The notes under the pieces were generated by a model, which was given only the letters and a program-made list of their open reading frames with translations, was not told the DNA's origin and did no database searches. From assembly GCF_000722875.1 (NCBI RefSeq), contig NZ_JFHR01000012.1:1-64000 (forward strand): a stretch of DNA of 64,000 nucleotides. Reading direction: 5' to 3'. This document shows positions 44,310 to 53,401 of the stretch, piece by piece. Each line of letters opens with the position of its first letter. The first letter of the stretch is position 1. Made by a program: the position numbers and the translations under genes. The DNA comes from Sphingobium chlorophenolicum (GTDB lineage: Bacteria; Pseudomonadota; Alphaproteobacteria; Sphingomonadales; Sphingomonadaceae).

Positions 44310-45628
44310 CAGACGTTGACGCCCTTGCCCCCGACCCGAGTCAGCGAAAAGCCCGCCGCCTCCGCCTCCCGCCGCGGATAGATGTTGCGCAGGTCGACCA
44401 GCACCGCCCCGTTCATCGAAGCCGCCAGCCGTTTCAGGTCCAGCGCCCGGAACGCGTCCCATTCCGTCACCAGCACCAGCGCGTCGGCCCCGGTCGCCGC
44501 CTCATAGGCGTCCTTCGCCATGCTCACGCCCGGCATCAGCGGCGCGGCGACCTCCATGCCTTCGGGATCATAGGCGACGATCCTCGCCCCCGCATCCTCC
44601 AGCGCCTGGACGATGGCCAGGCTGGGCGCGTCGCGCATGTCGTCGGTATTGGGCTTGAAGGTCAGGCCCAGCAGCGCGACCGTCTTGCCCCGCGCCTCGC
44701 CGCCCAGCGCCTTCACGATCTTGCGCCCCATGGCCCGTTTGCGCAGGTCGTTCACCTGCACGACGGTCTCCACGATGCGGATCGGCGTGTCGTAATCCTG
44801 CCCGGTCTTCACCAGCGCCAGCGTATCCTTCGGGAAGCACGACCCGCCATAACCCGGCCCGGCATGCAGGAATTTCGACCCGATCCGGTTGTCCAGGCCA
44901 ATGCCCCGCGACACGTCCTGCACCTCCGCCCCGACGGCTTCGCACAGGTCCGCCATTTCGTTGATGAAGGTGATCTTGGTCGCCAGGAAGGCGTTGGCGG
45001 CATATTTGATCAGTTCCGCTGTCCGCCGCCCGGTGAACATGACCGGCGCCTGGTTCAGGTTCAGCGGGCGATAGACCTGCGCCATCACGTCCATGGCGCG
45101 CTCACTGCCGGTGGTGCCCACGACCACCCGGTCCGGCCGCTTGAAATCCCCGATGGCCGCGCCCTCACGCAGGAATTCGGGGTTGGACACGACCTGGATG
45201 TCCAGATCGGGCCGCGCTTCCCGCACGATCCGCTCCACTTCGTCGCCGGTGCCGACCGGGACGGTGGACTTGGTGACGATCACTGTCGGCCCGTCCAGCG
45301 ATTCCGCGATTTCCTTCGCCGCCGCATAGACATAGCTCAGGTCCGCATGCCCGTCGCCGCGCCGCGAAGGCGTGCCCACGGCGATGAAGATCGCGTCCGC
45401 GCCCTTCACGCCTTCCGCCAGATCGGTGGTGAAGGTCAGCCGCCCCGCCGCCGCATTGCTGCCCACCAGATGGTCCAGACCCGGCTCGAAAATCGGCATG
45501 CGCCCGGATTCGATGGCGGCGATCTTGCCCGCATCCTTGTCCACGCACACCACGTCATGGCCGAAATCCGCAAAGCAGGCCCCTGACACCAGCCCGACAT
45601 AGCCCGTGCCGATCATCGTGATCTTCAT
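44309..45628 (-). CDS. ugd: UDP-glucose 6-dehydrogenase
   Basis: Oxidises UDP-glucose to UDP-glucuronate for acidic polysaccharides. 439 residues. N-terminal Rossmann motif MIGTGYVGLVSGACFADFG, VTKSTVPVGTGDEVERIV, active-site Cys in GPGYGGSCFPKDTLALVK, and LLGLTFKPNTDDMRDAPSL. Start taken at ATG 45628, where the conserved N terminus begins; the frame extends 21 codons further without conservation. It is divergent from wecB (about 157 bp apart). The stop overlaps a micro-gene. Confidence 0.94.
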   Translation of the reverse strand: MKITMIGTGYVGLVSGACFADFGHDVVCVDKDAGKIAAIESGRMPIFEPGLDHLVGSNAAAGRLTFTTDLAEGVKGADAIFIAVGTPSRRGDGHADLSYVYAAAKEIAESLDGPTVIVTKSTVPVGTGDEVERIVREARPDLDIQVVSNPEFLREGAAIGDFKRPDRVVVGTTGSERAMDVMAQVYRPLNLNQAPVMFTGRRTAELIKYAANAFLATKITFINEMADLCEAVGAEVQDVSRGIGLDNRIGSKFLHAGPGYGGSCFPKDTLALVKTGQDYDTPIRIVETVVQVNDLRKRAMGRKIVKALGGEARGKTVALLGLTFKPNTDDMRDAPSLAIVQALEDAGARIVAYDPEGMEVAAPLMPGVSMAKDAYEAATGADALVLVTEWDAFRALDLKRLAASMNGAVLVDLRNIYPRREAEAAGFSLTRVGGKGVNV

Positions 45629-45785
45629 AAAATAACGCAGCCCTCGATTGGGAAGATGGTTTAGCTGGCCTCTAGCATAGCTGTCCGCCAATGCGAAAGC
45701 GGGCGTCGGGATTACCCATGTTCAGGGGATGGTTACCATTTTCTGCCAAGGCCTTATCCGAAAGACGGCTTGCAAAGGACGGCAA

Positions 45786-46925
45786 ATGAAGGTTGCGCTG
45801 GTGTTCGGGACGCGCCCCGAAGCGATCAAGCTGTTTCCGGTGATTCACGCGCTGCGGGCGCGGGAGGATGTGGAAACCCGCCTGATCGTAACCGCGCAGC
45901 ATCGCGGCCTGCTGGACCAGGTGCTGGAGATCGCGGGAATCGCTCCGGACATCGACCTGGACGTGATGACGCCGAACCAGACGCTGGACGGCCTGACGGC
46001 GAAGCTGATCGTGGAACTGGGCAAGGCCTTCGACGCGGAGAAGCCCGACCGCGTGGTCGTCCATGGCGATACCCTTACCACCATGGTCGCCAGCCTTGCC
46101 GCCTATTACCGCAAGATTCCCGTCGCCCATGTCGAGGCGGGCCTGCGCAGCGGCGACATCCATCACCCCTGGCCGGAGGAGGTGAACCGCCGCGTCGTCG
46201 CCTGCATCGCCGACATGAACTTCGCCCCGACGCAGGCCGCCGCCGACGCGCTGCTGGCCGAAAGTCGCGACCCGGCGACCATCCACGTCACCGGCAACAC
46301 CGTGATCGACGCGCTGCTTGCCACCCGCCGGCGCGTGCTGGCCGAACCCGGCCTCGCGTCCGGCCTTGACGATCTGGCCCGGCGCTTCGCGGGCAAGCGC
46401 ATCGTCGCCGTCACCAGCCACCGGCGGGAGAATTTCGGCGGCGGCATGGAGGCGATCGCCCGCTCCATCGCTGACATAGCGGAGCGCCCGGACGTGGCGG
46501 CGATCTTCCCGGTCCATCCCAACCCCCATGTCCGCCCGGTCATGGACGCGGTGCTGGGCGGCCTGCCCAATGTCGCGATGATCGAGCCGCTGGATTATCC
46601 CCATTTCGTCCGCCTGCTGGACCTCTGCCACCTCGTCCTCACCGACAGCGGCGGCGTGCAGGAGGAAGCGCCCTCGCTCGGAAAGCCCGTGCTGGTGATG
46701 CGCGAGACGACCGAACGTCCCGAAGGCGTGACGGCTGGCACGGCGAAACTGGTGGGCACCGACCGCGCAAAGATCGTCCAGTCGGTCTTCGCTCTGCTGG
46801 ATGACGAAGCCGCCTACGCCGCCATGTCTCGCGCCCATAACCCCTTTGGGGACGGCCACGCGGCAGAGCGCATCGCCGACATCATCGCCGCCAGTGCGCG
46901 GGCCGATATGAACGAGGCGGCCTGA
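45786..46925 (+). CDS. wecB: UDP-N-acetylglucosamine 2-epimerase (non-hydrolysing)
   Basis: Interconverts UDP-GlcNAc and UDP-ManNAc. 379 residues. Motifs: FGTRPEAIKLFPVIHAL, VHGDTLTTMVASLAAYYRKI, HVEAGLRSGDIHHPWPEEVN, SHRRENFGGGMEAIA, LTDSGGVQEEAPSLGKPVLV. ATG 45786 has an AAAGGA ribosome site; the frame is open 19 codons upstream without conservation. Together with the next gene it supplies UDP-ManNAcA for a surface glycan. Confidence 0.94.
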   Translation: MKVALVFGTRPEAIKLFPVIHALRAREDVETRLIVTAQHRGLLDQVLEIAGIAPDIDLDVMTPNQTLDGLTAKLIVELGKAFDAEKPDRVVVHGDTLTTMVASLAAYYRKIPVAHVEAGLRSGDIHHPWPEEVNRRVVACIADMNFAPTQAAADALLAESRDPATIHVTGNTVIDALLATRRRVLAEPGLASGLDDLARRFAGKRIVAVTSHRRENFGGGMEAIARSIADIAERPDVAAIFPVHPNPHVRPVMDAVLGGLPNVAMIEPLDYPHFVRLLDLCHLVLTDSGGVQEEAPSLGKPVLVMRETTERPEGVTAGTAKLVGTDRAKIVQSVFALLDDEAAYAAMSRAHNPFGDGHAAERIADIIAASARADMNEAA

Positions 46926-46934
46926 GTTCGAACC

Positions 46935-47025
46935 CGTCATGCTGAACTTGTTTCAGCATCCATTTCTCCTCCCGCTCCGCAGCCTGTGGGGGCACGATAG
47001 ATGCTGAAACAAGTTCAGCATGACG
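46935..47025. repeat. 26-bp perfect inverted repeat (family R4) between wecB and wecC
   Basis: Arms at 46935-46960 and 47000-47025 are exact reverse complements (left arm begins CGTCATGCTGAACTTGTTTC) with a 39-bp spacer. It may be a small non-autonomous mobile element. Translation through it gives the spurious upstream extension of wecC. Confidence 0.85.
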
Positions 47026-47111
47026 AATTGGGGACAGGCAGTCCGTTACCGAAATCTTCAGCATTTCCCGTCACAAAGCGAGGCCAATCATCGGCTTCCC
47101 AGGACTCCTCA

Positions 47112-48422
47112 ATGCCCCTCGAAAAGCTCCAGCAGAAGGTATCCGTCATCGGCCTGGGCTATATCGGCCTGCCGACCGCTGCCCTGATCGCTCGCGGCGG
47201 CGCGCAGGTGGTGGGCGTCGACGTCAGCGCCCATGTGGTGGAGACGGTCAATAGCGGCCGCGTCCATATCGAGGAAGTCGACCTTGACGGCCTCGTTCAG
47301 GGTGTCGTCTCCCGCGGCAACCTGCGCGCCAGCTTGACGGTCGAGCCAAGCGACGTCTTCATCATCGCCGTCCCCACCCCGGTCGCCGAAGACCGCGCCC
47401 CGGACATCAGCCATGTCCTGAAGGCCGCCCGCACCGTCGCTCAAGTCCTGAAGTCCGGCGACACGGTGATCCTCGAATCCACCTCACCGGTCGGCACCAC
47501 CGAAGCCATGCGCGACCTCTTCGCGCAACTCCGCCCTGACCTGAAGATGCCCGAACCCGGCGTGGCGGGCGACATCGCCATCGCATATTGCCCCGAACGC
47601 GTCCTTCCCGGCCGCATCCTGGTCGAACTGATCGACAATGACCGTTGCATCGGCGGCATCACCCCGCGCTGCGCCCGCAAGGCGCTGGGCTTCTACCGCC
47701 AGTTCGTGCGCGGCGCCTGCATCACCACCTCCGCCCGCGCCGCCGAAATGGTGAAGCTGGTCGAAAACAGCTTCCGCGACGTCAACATCGCCTTTGCCAA
47801 CGAACTGTCCGTCATCGCGGAACGCATGGACATAGACGTGTGGGAAGTCATCCGCCTCGCCAACCGTCACCCCCGCGTCAACATCCTCCAGCCCGGCCCC
47901 GGCGTCGGCGGTCACTGCATCGCGGTCGATCCCTGGTTCATCGTCCATGGCGACCCGGAAAACAGCCGCCTCATCCGCACCGCCCGCGAAGTCAATGACG
48001 GCAAGACCGACTATGTCGTCGCGAAAGCCTCCGACCTGATCGACGAATATCCGGGACAGCAGATCGCCTGCCTCGGCCTCGCCTTCAAACCCAATATCGA
48101 CGATTTCCGCGAAAGCCCCGCCGTGAAGGTCGCCGCCCGCCTCGCCAAGCGCTATGGCCGCCGCATCAAATTGGTCGAACCCTATGCCCACGACCTGCCG
48201 ATGGAATTCGCCGGAACCGGGGCCGACCTGATCGATCTCGATACGGCTCTGGAACAATGCGGCGTTTTCGTCATTCTTGTCGATCATGATGTCTTCAAAT
48301 CCGTTCCGGTGGACGAACGCGCCGACAAGGCGGTCTACGACACCCGCGGCGTCTGGCCGGATCAGCCCCGGCGACCAAGTGCCGGTCAGACTGCCCCGGA
48401 TCAGGCCCGGATCGCCATCTGA
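47112..48422 (+). CDS. wecC: UDP-N-acetyl-D-mannosamine dehydrogenase
   Basis: Converts UDP-ManNAc to UDP-ManNAcA. 436 residues with the three-domain sugar-nucleotide dehydrogenase layout: VIGLGYIGLPTAALIARGGA, ESTSPVGTTEAM, active-site Cys in PGPGVGGHCIAVDPWFIVHG, and CLGLAFKPNIDDFRESPAV. The pattern NSFRDVNIAFANEL separates WecC-type enzymes from Ugd. Start ATG 47112 excludes 37 codons derived from the R4 palindrome. About 110 bp separate it from the export lipoprotein gene. Confidence 0.92.
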   Translation: MPLEKLQQKVSVIGLGYIGLPTAALIARGGAQVVGVDVSAHVVETVNSGRVHIEEVDLDGLVQGVVSRGNLRASLTVEPSDVFIIAVPTPVAEDRAPDISHVLKAARTVAQVLKSGDTVILESTSPVGTTEAMRDLFAQLRPDLKMPEPGVAGDIAIAYCPERVLPGRILVELIDNDRCIGGITPRCARKALGFYRQFVRGACITTSARAAEMVKLVENSFRDVNIAFANELSVIAERMDIDVWEVIRLANRHPRVNILQPGPGVGGHCIAVDPWFIVHGDPENSRLIRTAREVNDGKTDYVVAKASDLIDEYPGQQIACLGLAFKPNIDDFRESPAVKVAARLAKRYGRRIKLVEPYAHDLPMEFAGTGADLIDLDTALEQCGVFVILVDHDVFKSVPVDERADKAVYDTRGVWPDQPRRPSAGQTAPDQARIAI

Positions 48423-48532
48423 TCGGCGGCGCGGGCGAGCGCATGGTTGCCATGTCCCCGCCGCGCCGTTAACCCCGCCCGCAACGGCATGCTTCCTGCG
48501 TGCCGATTAAATTGCGGGGATTTTCCAGCGGC

Positions 48533-49243
48533 ATGAACCGGCCCACCGACAGCAAGAGCCAGGCGCTGGTCATGGCCCTGGCCTGCGCGCTGCTCGGCGC
48601 CTGCTCGACCGTGGAGGATGCGCCAAGGGGGGAGGGCGCCTATGCCGCCATCCCGCCCGCTCCGGCCGTTGGCGTCGATTACCGCATATCCCCCGACGAT
48701 ATATTGCGCATCCAGGTCTATCATGAACCCGGCCTGTCGCTGGAGGACGCGCAGGTGACGGCGGCGGGCATGGTGCGCATGCCGCTGATCGGCGACGTCT
48801 CCATCGCGGGCCTTTCCGCGAGCGAGGCTTCTGACGTCATCGCAGGCCGTCTGGGTGACCGCTACCTTGTCTCCCCGCAGGTGACGGTGTTCGTCAAGAA
48901 GGCGGTGGGCCGCCGCATCACCGTGGACGGCGAAGTCCGCGAACCGGGCCTGTTCCCCCTCGACGGCCGCCTCGGCCTGCAACAGGCGGTCGCCCTCGCC
49001 AAGGGGCCAACCCGTCTCGCCAGCCTCAGCCGGATCGTCGTGGTCCGCCAGTCGGACGGCCAGCGCAAGGCGGCGATGTTCGACCTCGGCGCGATTCGGA
49101 AGGGGCAGGCGCCCGATCCTGAAATCCTGCCCGGCGACACGATCATCGTCGGCCTGTCGCGGGCCAAGGCGATATTGGGCGGCGCGCTGCTCGCCCTGCC
49201 AGCGGTCGGCGCGGGCTTCGTCGCGCTGGATGGGGGACTCTGA
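48533..49243 (+). CDS. Polysaccharide export lipoprotein (Wza/GumB-like, SLBB)
   Basis: Outer-membrane exporter of capsule or exopolysaccharide, 236 residues, the short form of the family. Lipoprotein signal ends LLGACS (Cys about residue 23). The Poly_export domain follows (YRISPDDILRIQVYHEPGLS), then an SLBB domain (ITVDGEVREPGLFPLDGRLG), and a C-terminal hydrophobic helix (ILGGALLALPAVGAGFVAL). ATG 48533 places the signal at the N terminus; an in-frame GTG at 48500 would add 11 residues. It overlaps the next start by one base (TGATGG). Confidence 0.9.
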   Translation: MNRPTDSKSQALVMALACALLGACSTVEDAPRGEGAYAAIPPAPAVGVDYRISPDDILRIQVYHEPGLSLEDAQVTAAGMVRMPLIGDVSIAGLSASEASDVIAGRLGDRYLVSPQVTVFVKKAVGRRITVDGEVREPGLFPLDGRLGLQQAVALAKGPTRLASLSRIVVVRQSDGQRKAAMFDLGAIRKGQAPDPEILPGDTIIVGLSRAKAILGGALLALPAVGAGFVALDGGL

Positions 49244-51336
49244 TGGCGGGGCCGGGCCTGCTGATCGACGCCGCGATGGAGGGCCGCCCTGCGCGCTTCG
49301 CCGCCGCCGCGAACGGCGCATGGACGGCGGTGCGGCGGCATCGCATCATCCTGTTCGTCACCATGGCGCTTTGCGTGCTGGCGGGCGTGATCTTCATCCT
49401 GCTCTCCACCCCCGATTATCGGGCGACCGCCTCGGTCGAGGTGGAGGACGTCCCCGCCGGGGCCGCTGGCGCTGCCGCCGCGCAAAGGCCGGCGACCCCA
49501 TCCGACAATGAATCGCTGATGCAGACCGAACTGGAAGTGCTGCGCAGCCGTGCCCTGGCGGAGGATGTGGCCCGCGAACTGGCGCTGGTCGGCAGCCGCA
49601 CCTTCTTCGACGGCATGGACGTCCGCCGCCCGGACCGGGGGACAGGCTCGCTCAGTCAGCGACAGGTCGAAACCGAAATGGTTGTGAACCTGCTGCGCGA
49701 CAATCTGCACGTCGAACTGCCGGGCAAGTCCCGCGTCATCCGCATCGGCTTCACCAGCGCCAACGCCGTGCTGTCGGCGCGGGTCGCTAACAGCTATGCC
49801 GACAGCCTGATCCGCGCCGATCTGAAACGCGGCTTCGAATCCGGCGTTCAGGCCCGCCGCTTCCTGCTGGGCGAACTGGACGGGGCGCGCAAGGATCTGG
49901 AACGGGCGGAGCGCGATCTGGCGGTCTATGCCGCCAACACCGGGGCGGTAGCGCCGCCGGAATCGAACGATGGCGAAAGCGCCCCGCCCGAAGGCACCAC
50001 CGCGACCCGGCTGGCGCAGCTCAACGCCTTCCGCGCTCAGGCCACGGCGGACCGCATCGCCGCGCAGAAACGCTGGGAAAGCGCCCGCCTGTCCAGCGTC
50101 GAAACCCTGCCCGAAGTGCTGAACAACGGCGCGATGCAGCAGATCATGACGGAACGGGCGCAGGCGCGGGCGCAGGTCGTGCAGGAACGGCAGTTCCGCA
50201 AGGACGCCCACCCCGAAATGCGCGAAGCCCGCGCCCGGCTGGCCGCGCTGGACGATCAAGCGGAGGGGATGGCGAACACCATCCGCGCCTCGCTCAAGGA
50301 ACAGTTCGACGTCGCCGTCCATGGCGAAAGGCAGATCCAGTCCGAAATCGCCAAGGTCGAGCGGCAGGCCCAGGCCGAACGCGGGCGCGGCGTACAGATG
50401 AGCATATTGGAGCGCCAGGTCGACACCTATCGCCTGCTGCACGACAGCTTGCTCCAGCGCTATCGCGACATGGCTTCCCAGGCGGGCTTCCAGGCGGGCC
50501 GCATCCAGCCGCTGGACCGGGCGGCGGTGCCATCGCGTCCATCCTCGCCCAATATCGGTGTCACCATGCTGTTCGCGTCATTGGGCGGGCTGCTCCTCGG
50601 CCTGATGGCGGTGGCCGGACGGCATATTTTCGATGACGCGGTGACCTCCGCCGACACGCTGGCGGAACGGGTGAACCTGCCGCTGCTCGGCGCGGTCCCG
50701 GCGGGCGAGAAACCGGCGGCGGAGATTTTCGCGCCCATGGCCTCCTCGCTGCTGCTGGGGTCGGCGGCGGGTCTGCCGCGCTCGATCCTCGTCACCAGCG
50801 CGCAGGAGGGGGAGGGGAAGTCCTCGACCCTACATGCCTTGGCGAAAGCGCTGGCGAAACTCGACAAGCGGGTTCTGGTGATCGACGCCGACATGCGGCG
50901 GCCCAAGCAGCACAGCCTGTTCGGCATCTCGCCCACCCGCGGCATCAGCGAACTGATGACGGGGCAGGCGAAGATGGACGAGGTCATCGTCGACAGCGGC
51001 GTGGCGGGCGTGTCCCTGCTCCCCTGCGGCGCGATCCCGCCCAGCCCGGCCGAACTGTTGGTCACGCCCGCGATGGACTCCCTGCTGGCGACCGTGCGCG
51101 AACGCTATGACACGGTGCTGATCGACGCCCCGCCGGTGCTGGGCCTGTCCGACGCTTGCCTGCTCGCGAGCAAGGCGCAGGTGACGCTGCTGGTGGTTGA
51201 ATGGGGCCGCAACCACCATGGCGGCCTGCGCGTGGCGGTCGACCGGCTGCGGCGGGCAGGCGGCGCGATTATCGGCGCGATCCTCACCAAACAGGAAGGC
51301 CGCCCCTTCGAATATGACTATCACCGGGGCGGTTAG
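49243..51336 (+). CDS. Wzz/BY-kinase fusion controlling polysaccharide chain length and export
   Basis: A 697-residue co-polymerase fused to a tyrosine autokinase. Membrane helix 1 at about 36-55 (RIILFVTMALCVLAGVIFIL), Wzz periplasmic region with a long coiled coil (about 180-400), Pro-rich motif and helix 2 (about 425-465), then a BY-kinase domain: Walker A SAQEGEGKSSTLHALA, Walker A' VLVIDADMRRPKQ, Walker B DTVLIDAPPVLG. The C-terminal tyrosine cluster is small (FEYDYHRGG, two Tyr). Coupled to the export lipoprotein gene; no glycosyltransferase, flippase or polymerase is in the window, so the rest of the pathway lies elsewhere. Confidence 0.9.
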   Translation: MAGPGLLIDAAMEGRPARFAAAANGAWTAVRRHRIILFVTMALCVLAGVIFILLSTPDYRATASVEVEDVPAGAAGAAAAQRPATPSDNESLMQTELEVLRSRALAEDVARELALVGSRTFFDGMDVRRPDRGTGSLSQRQVETEMVVNLLRDNLHVELPGKSRVIRIGFTSANAVLSARVANSYADSLIRADLKRGFESGVQARRFLLGELDGARKDLERAERDLAVYAANTGAVAPPESNDGESAPPEGTTATRLAQLNAFRAQATADRIAAQKRWESARLSSVETLPEVLNNGAMQQIMTERAQARAQVVQERQFRKDAHPEMREARARLAALDDQAEGMANTIRASLKEQFDVAVHGERQIQSEIAKVERQAQAERGRGVQMSILERQVDTYRLLHDSLLQRYRDMASQAGFQAGRIQPLDRAAVPSRPSSPNIGVTMLFASLGGLLLGLMAVAGRHIFDDAVTSADTLAERVNLPLLGAVPAGEKPAAEIFAPMASSLLLGSAAGLPRSILVTSAQEGEGKSSTLHALAKALAKLDKRVLVIDADMRRPKQHSLFGISPTRGISELMTGQAKMDEVIVDSGVAGVSLLPCGAIPPSPAELLVTPAMDSLLATVRERYDTVLIDAPPVLGLSDACLLASKAQVTLLVVEWGRNHHGGLRVAVDRLRRAGGAIIGAILTKQEGRPFEYDYHRGG

Positions 51337-51356
51337 GCGTCCCTCGACCTCCCTCC

Positions 51357-51445
51357 GTCATTCCCGCGAAAGCGGGAATCCATCTCCCAACCTTTGTGCT
51401 TGAGGCAACGTGAAGAGATAGATTCCCACTTTCGCGGGAATGACG
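51357..51445. repeat. Palindromic repeat (family R3) after the Wzz/BY-kinase gene
   Basis: CGTCATTCCCGCGAAAGCGG near the left end and CACTTTCGCGGGAATGACG at the right end form inverted arms around a 40-bp variable centre; the left arm is itself a hairpin (TTCCCGC/GCGGGAA). Elements of this type are widespread in proteobacterial genomes. Confidence 0.75.
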
Positions 51446-51503
51446 AAGATGGGTGGCTAGCGGTCGGTCGGGTTTCAAACTTCAGATCGCCGAAGCAGAC
51501 CAC

Positions 51504-51713
51504 TTAATTTGCGCTCCAAATGCTGGTCGCAGCCGAACCAAAAATCGCCGCCATGGCAGCATAAAAAATGACTGCCAGCCAAAATCTAAATGGCTCGCTT
51601 CGTCGCGTATGAGTAACGCCTTGATAAGTGGTGACGCCATTTTTCAAGGCGCGCACGAGTGCCCAGCAAAGCCCCACTGCCGCAAATAAAAAGAAGCTGG
51701 CCAATCCCGTCAC
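51504..51713 (-). CDS. Small two-helix membrane protein (third of a row of three)
   Basis: A 69-residue product from GTG 51713, with TAGGG shortly upstream. Two hydrophobic helices (about 3-20, LASFFLFAAVGLCWALV; about 46-64, LAVIFYAAMAAIFGSAA) are joined by a basic loop. No family recognised. The local sequence is more AT-rich than the flanks. It is the last of three same-strand genes of near equal size (69, 69 and 70 residues). Confidence 0.5.
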   Translation of the reverse strand: MTGLASFFLFAAVGLCWALVRALKNGVTTYQGVTHTRRSEPFRFWLAVIFYAAMAAIFGSAATSIWSAN

Positions 51714-51788
51714 GATGCGCCCTACTCCCTGTCGGCATGTCTGGTGTCGAGCATATGATCTGTGTTCGGGGAAGGCTACTTCTGATCG

Positions 51789-51998
51789 TTACTGCCTTGC
51801 CTTGCGACGACGGAAAAATCCTAACTGAACGGTCACTTGTCCCCAATAGGCGAGGATCACCCCGAACAGCAGCCTTCGATAATCGGGTTGGACCAAGCCT
51901 GTCGCTTCCATCGCCACGAAGGCCATGCCAAACCAGACCGCAAAAAAAGCAATCCAGAGGTGAGTGACGCTAAACAGGGCGTCGAAAAGGCGTTTCAT
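51789..51998 (-). CDS. Small two-helix membrane protein (second of a row of three)
   Basis: A 69-residue product from ATG 51998 (an in-frame GTG two codons earlier is also possible). Two helices (about 12-30, THLWIAFFAVWFGMAFVAME; about 42-58, LLFGVILAYWGQVTVQLGF) and a basic C terminus (FRRRKARQ). No family recognised. Lies 77 bp after the previous gene of the row and 75 bp before the next. Confidence 0.5.
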   Translation of the reverse strand: MKRLFDALFSVTHLWIAFFAVWFGMAFVAMEATGLVQPDYRRLLFGVILAYWGQVTVQLGFFRRRKARQ

Positions 51999-52075
51999 AC
52001 TCACTGTCTAGCATGGAATTGAATGTCCGCTATGGAGATCAGTATATCTCAATACGAAAGAACACAAATGGTCGG

Positions 52076-52288
52076 CTAACGGCGGTGAACCGATGGCGCG
52101 AACCTAAGCAGGATCAATCCAATCAATATCAACAGGCCTATGACCTGCTTCTCGTAGCCTGCGAATACGCCCCATCCTGCGTACTTACTGGCCAGGGTGA
52201 TAAGAAGAACCGTTACGAAAACGCCTGCGATGATTCGCTCGCGCAAATTTGGAGGGCGGGGTTTCCATTCGTATTCTGCGTCGCTCAT
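52076..52288 (-). CDS. Small two-helix membrane protein (first of a row of three)
   Basis: A 70-residue product from ATG 52288; the alternative TTG at 52324 would add 12 residues. Acidic start (MSDAEYEWKPRPPNLRERI), then two helices (about 21-38, IAGVFVTVLLITLASKYA; about 46-63, YEKQVIGLLILIGLILLRF) and a basic end. No family recognised. Weak ribosome site. Confidence 0.5.
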   Translation of the reverse strand: MSDAEYEWKPRPPNLRERIIAGVFVTVLLITLASKYAGWGVFAGYEKQVIGLLILIGLILLRFAPSVHRR

Positions 52289-52723
52289 GATCGTGAATTT
52301 GCAGCGATGTGCTGGCGGCGGCAACGTCTAATCCTATTGTCGGCTTCTAAGAAATGACTGCGGTACGTTTGAACGGCAAAAAATGGTCGTTTTCAGACTC
52401 TCCTTTCAATCATCCGGCCCTGAGCCTGAATGATTGCCTGAGCATCAGGCGTAACCCAATGGCCACAGCTTTCTCCAAAAACATCCTATTTCTCCAACAA
52501 GCCACAATATCGCCTGTCCTATTCCACGCCAGCCAGCCTATCCCGCATCCCTCTTTGAAACGTCCGACCAATCGCCCCACCACGCATATGCGCGCCCAGG
52601 CACGCGCGCGCATACACTGTGAACTTCGGGGTGAAACGCTCGATGGAAAACAGGAAAAAGGCCAGAAAACCGCAGTTTCCTGACCTTCCATAACCTCAGC
52701 AATGTCGCCTGCTCCAGCGCCTC
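52289..52723. other. 435-bp gap upstream of the small membrane genes
   Basis: No supported gene. Frames of about 90-110 codons exist on both strands but overlap each other, lack ribosome sites and show no domain or signal pattern. The stretch is less GC-rich than its surroundings. It may carry the promoter of the three small membrane genes. Confidence 0.5.
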
Positions 52724-53398
52724 TCAGGCCCGCGCCAGCAGCCCTTCGACCAGCCCCTCGAACAGCCGCCGGCCATCGGTCGCGCCATGCGCCGCTTCGA
52801 TCACGCGCTCCGGATGCGGCATCATGCCCAGTACATTGCCGGCTTCGTTCAATATGCCTGCGATGTTCCGCGCCGACCCGTTGACGCTCTCCGCATAGCG
52901 CAGCGCCACCCGGCCTTCGCCTTCCAGCCGGTCCAGCGTCGCCGCATCGGCGAAATAATTGCCGTCATGATGCGCCACCGGAAAGCTGATCGCTTCGCCC
53001 GCCTCATAGCGGCTGGTGAAGGCGCTCTGCGCATTCTCGACCGTCAGCGCGACGTCGCGGCACACGAAATGTCCACCCGCATTGCGCAGCAGCGCGCCGG
53101 GCAGCAGACCGCTCTCGGTCAGCACCTGGAAACCGTTGCAGATGCCGAGCACATAGGCGCCCCGGTCAGCCGCCTTCGCCACCGCCTGCATCACCGGCGA
53201 ACGGGCCGCCATCGCGCCGGAGCGCAGATAGTCCCCATAGGAAAAGCCGCCCGGCACCCCGATCAGGTCTATATCGTCCGGCAGTTCGGTATCGCGGTGC
53301 CAGACCATGGCGGGCTTCGCGCCGGTCGCCGCCTCGAACGCCACGGCGAGGTCGCGGTCGCAATTGCTGCCGGGGAAGACGATGACGGCGCTCTTCAT
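52724..53398 (-). CDS. purQ: Phosphoribosylformylglycinamidine synthase, glutaminase subunit PurQ
   Basis: Supplies ammonia from glutamine to PurL in step 4 of purine synthesis. 224 residues, class I glutamine amidotransferase: [12 protein letters not shown], nucleophile Cys in [20 protein letters not shown], and the His/Glu pair in [12 protein letters not shown]. It starts 3 nt after the purS stop. The three-part form (PurL, PurQ, PurS) is standard in alphaproteobacteria. Confidence 0.95.
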   Translation of the reverse strand: MKSAVIVFPGSNCDRDLAVAFEAATGAKPAMVWHRDTELPDDIDLIGVPGGFSYGDYLRSGAMAARSPVMQAVAKAADRGAYVLGICNGFQVLTESGLLPGALLRNAGGHFVCRDVALTVENAQSAFTSRYEAGEAISFPVAHHDGNYFADAATLDRLEGEGRVALRYAESVNGSARNIAGILNEAGNVLGMMPHPERVIEAAHGATDGRRLFEGLVEGLLARA

Positions 53399-53401
53399 GG
53401 C

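Noticed and set aside
44310-44462. Longer N-terminal extension of the 41-residue micro-protein into ugd
   Set aside because: The extension is a shadow of the ugd C terminus; the TGATG overlap gives a better start.
47001-47111. Upstream extension of wecC starting in the palindrome
   Set aside because: The added 37 residues are translated R4 repeat without conservation; the Rossmann fold begins shortly after ATG 47112.
52354-52691. Overlapping frames of about 110 (plus) and 93 (minus) codons
   Set aside because: They overlap each other, lack ribosome sites and have no recognisable pattern.
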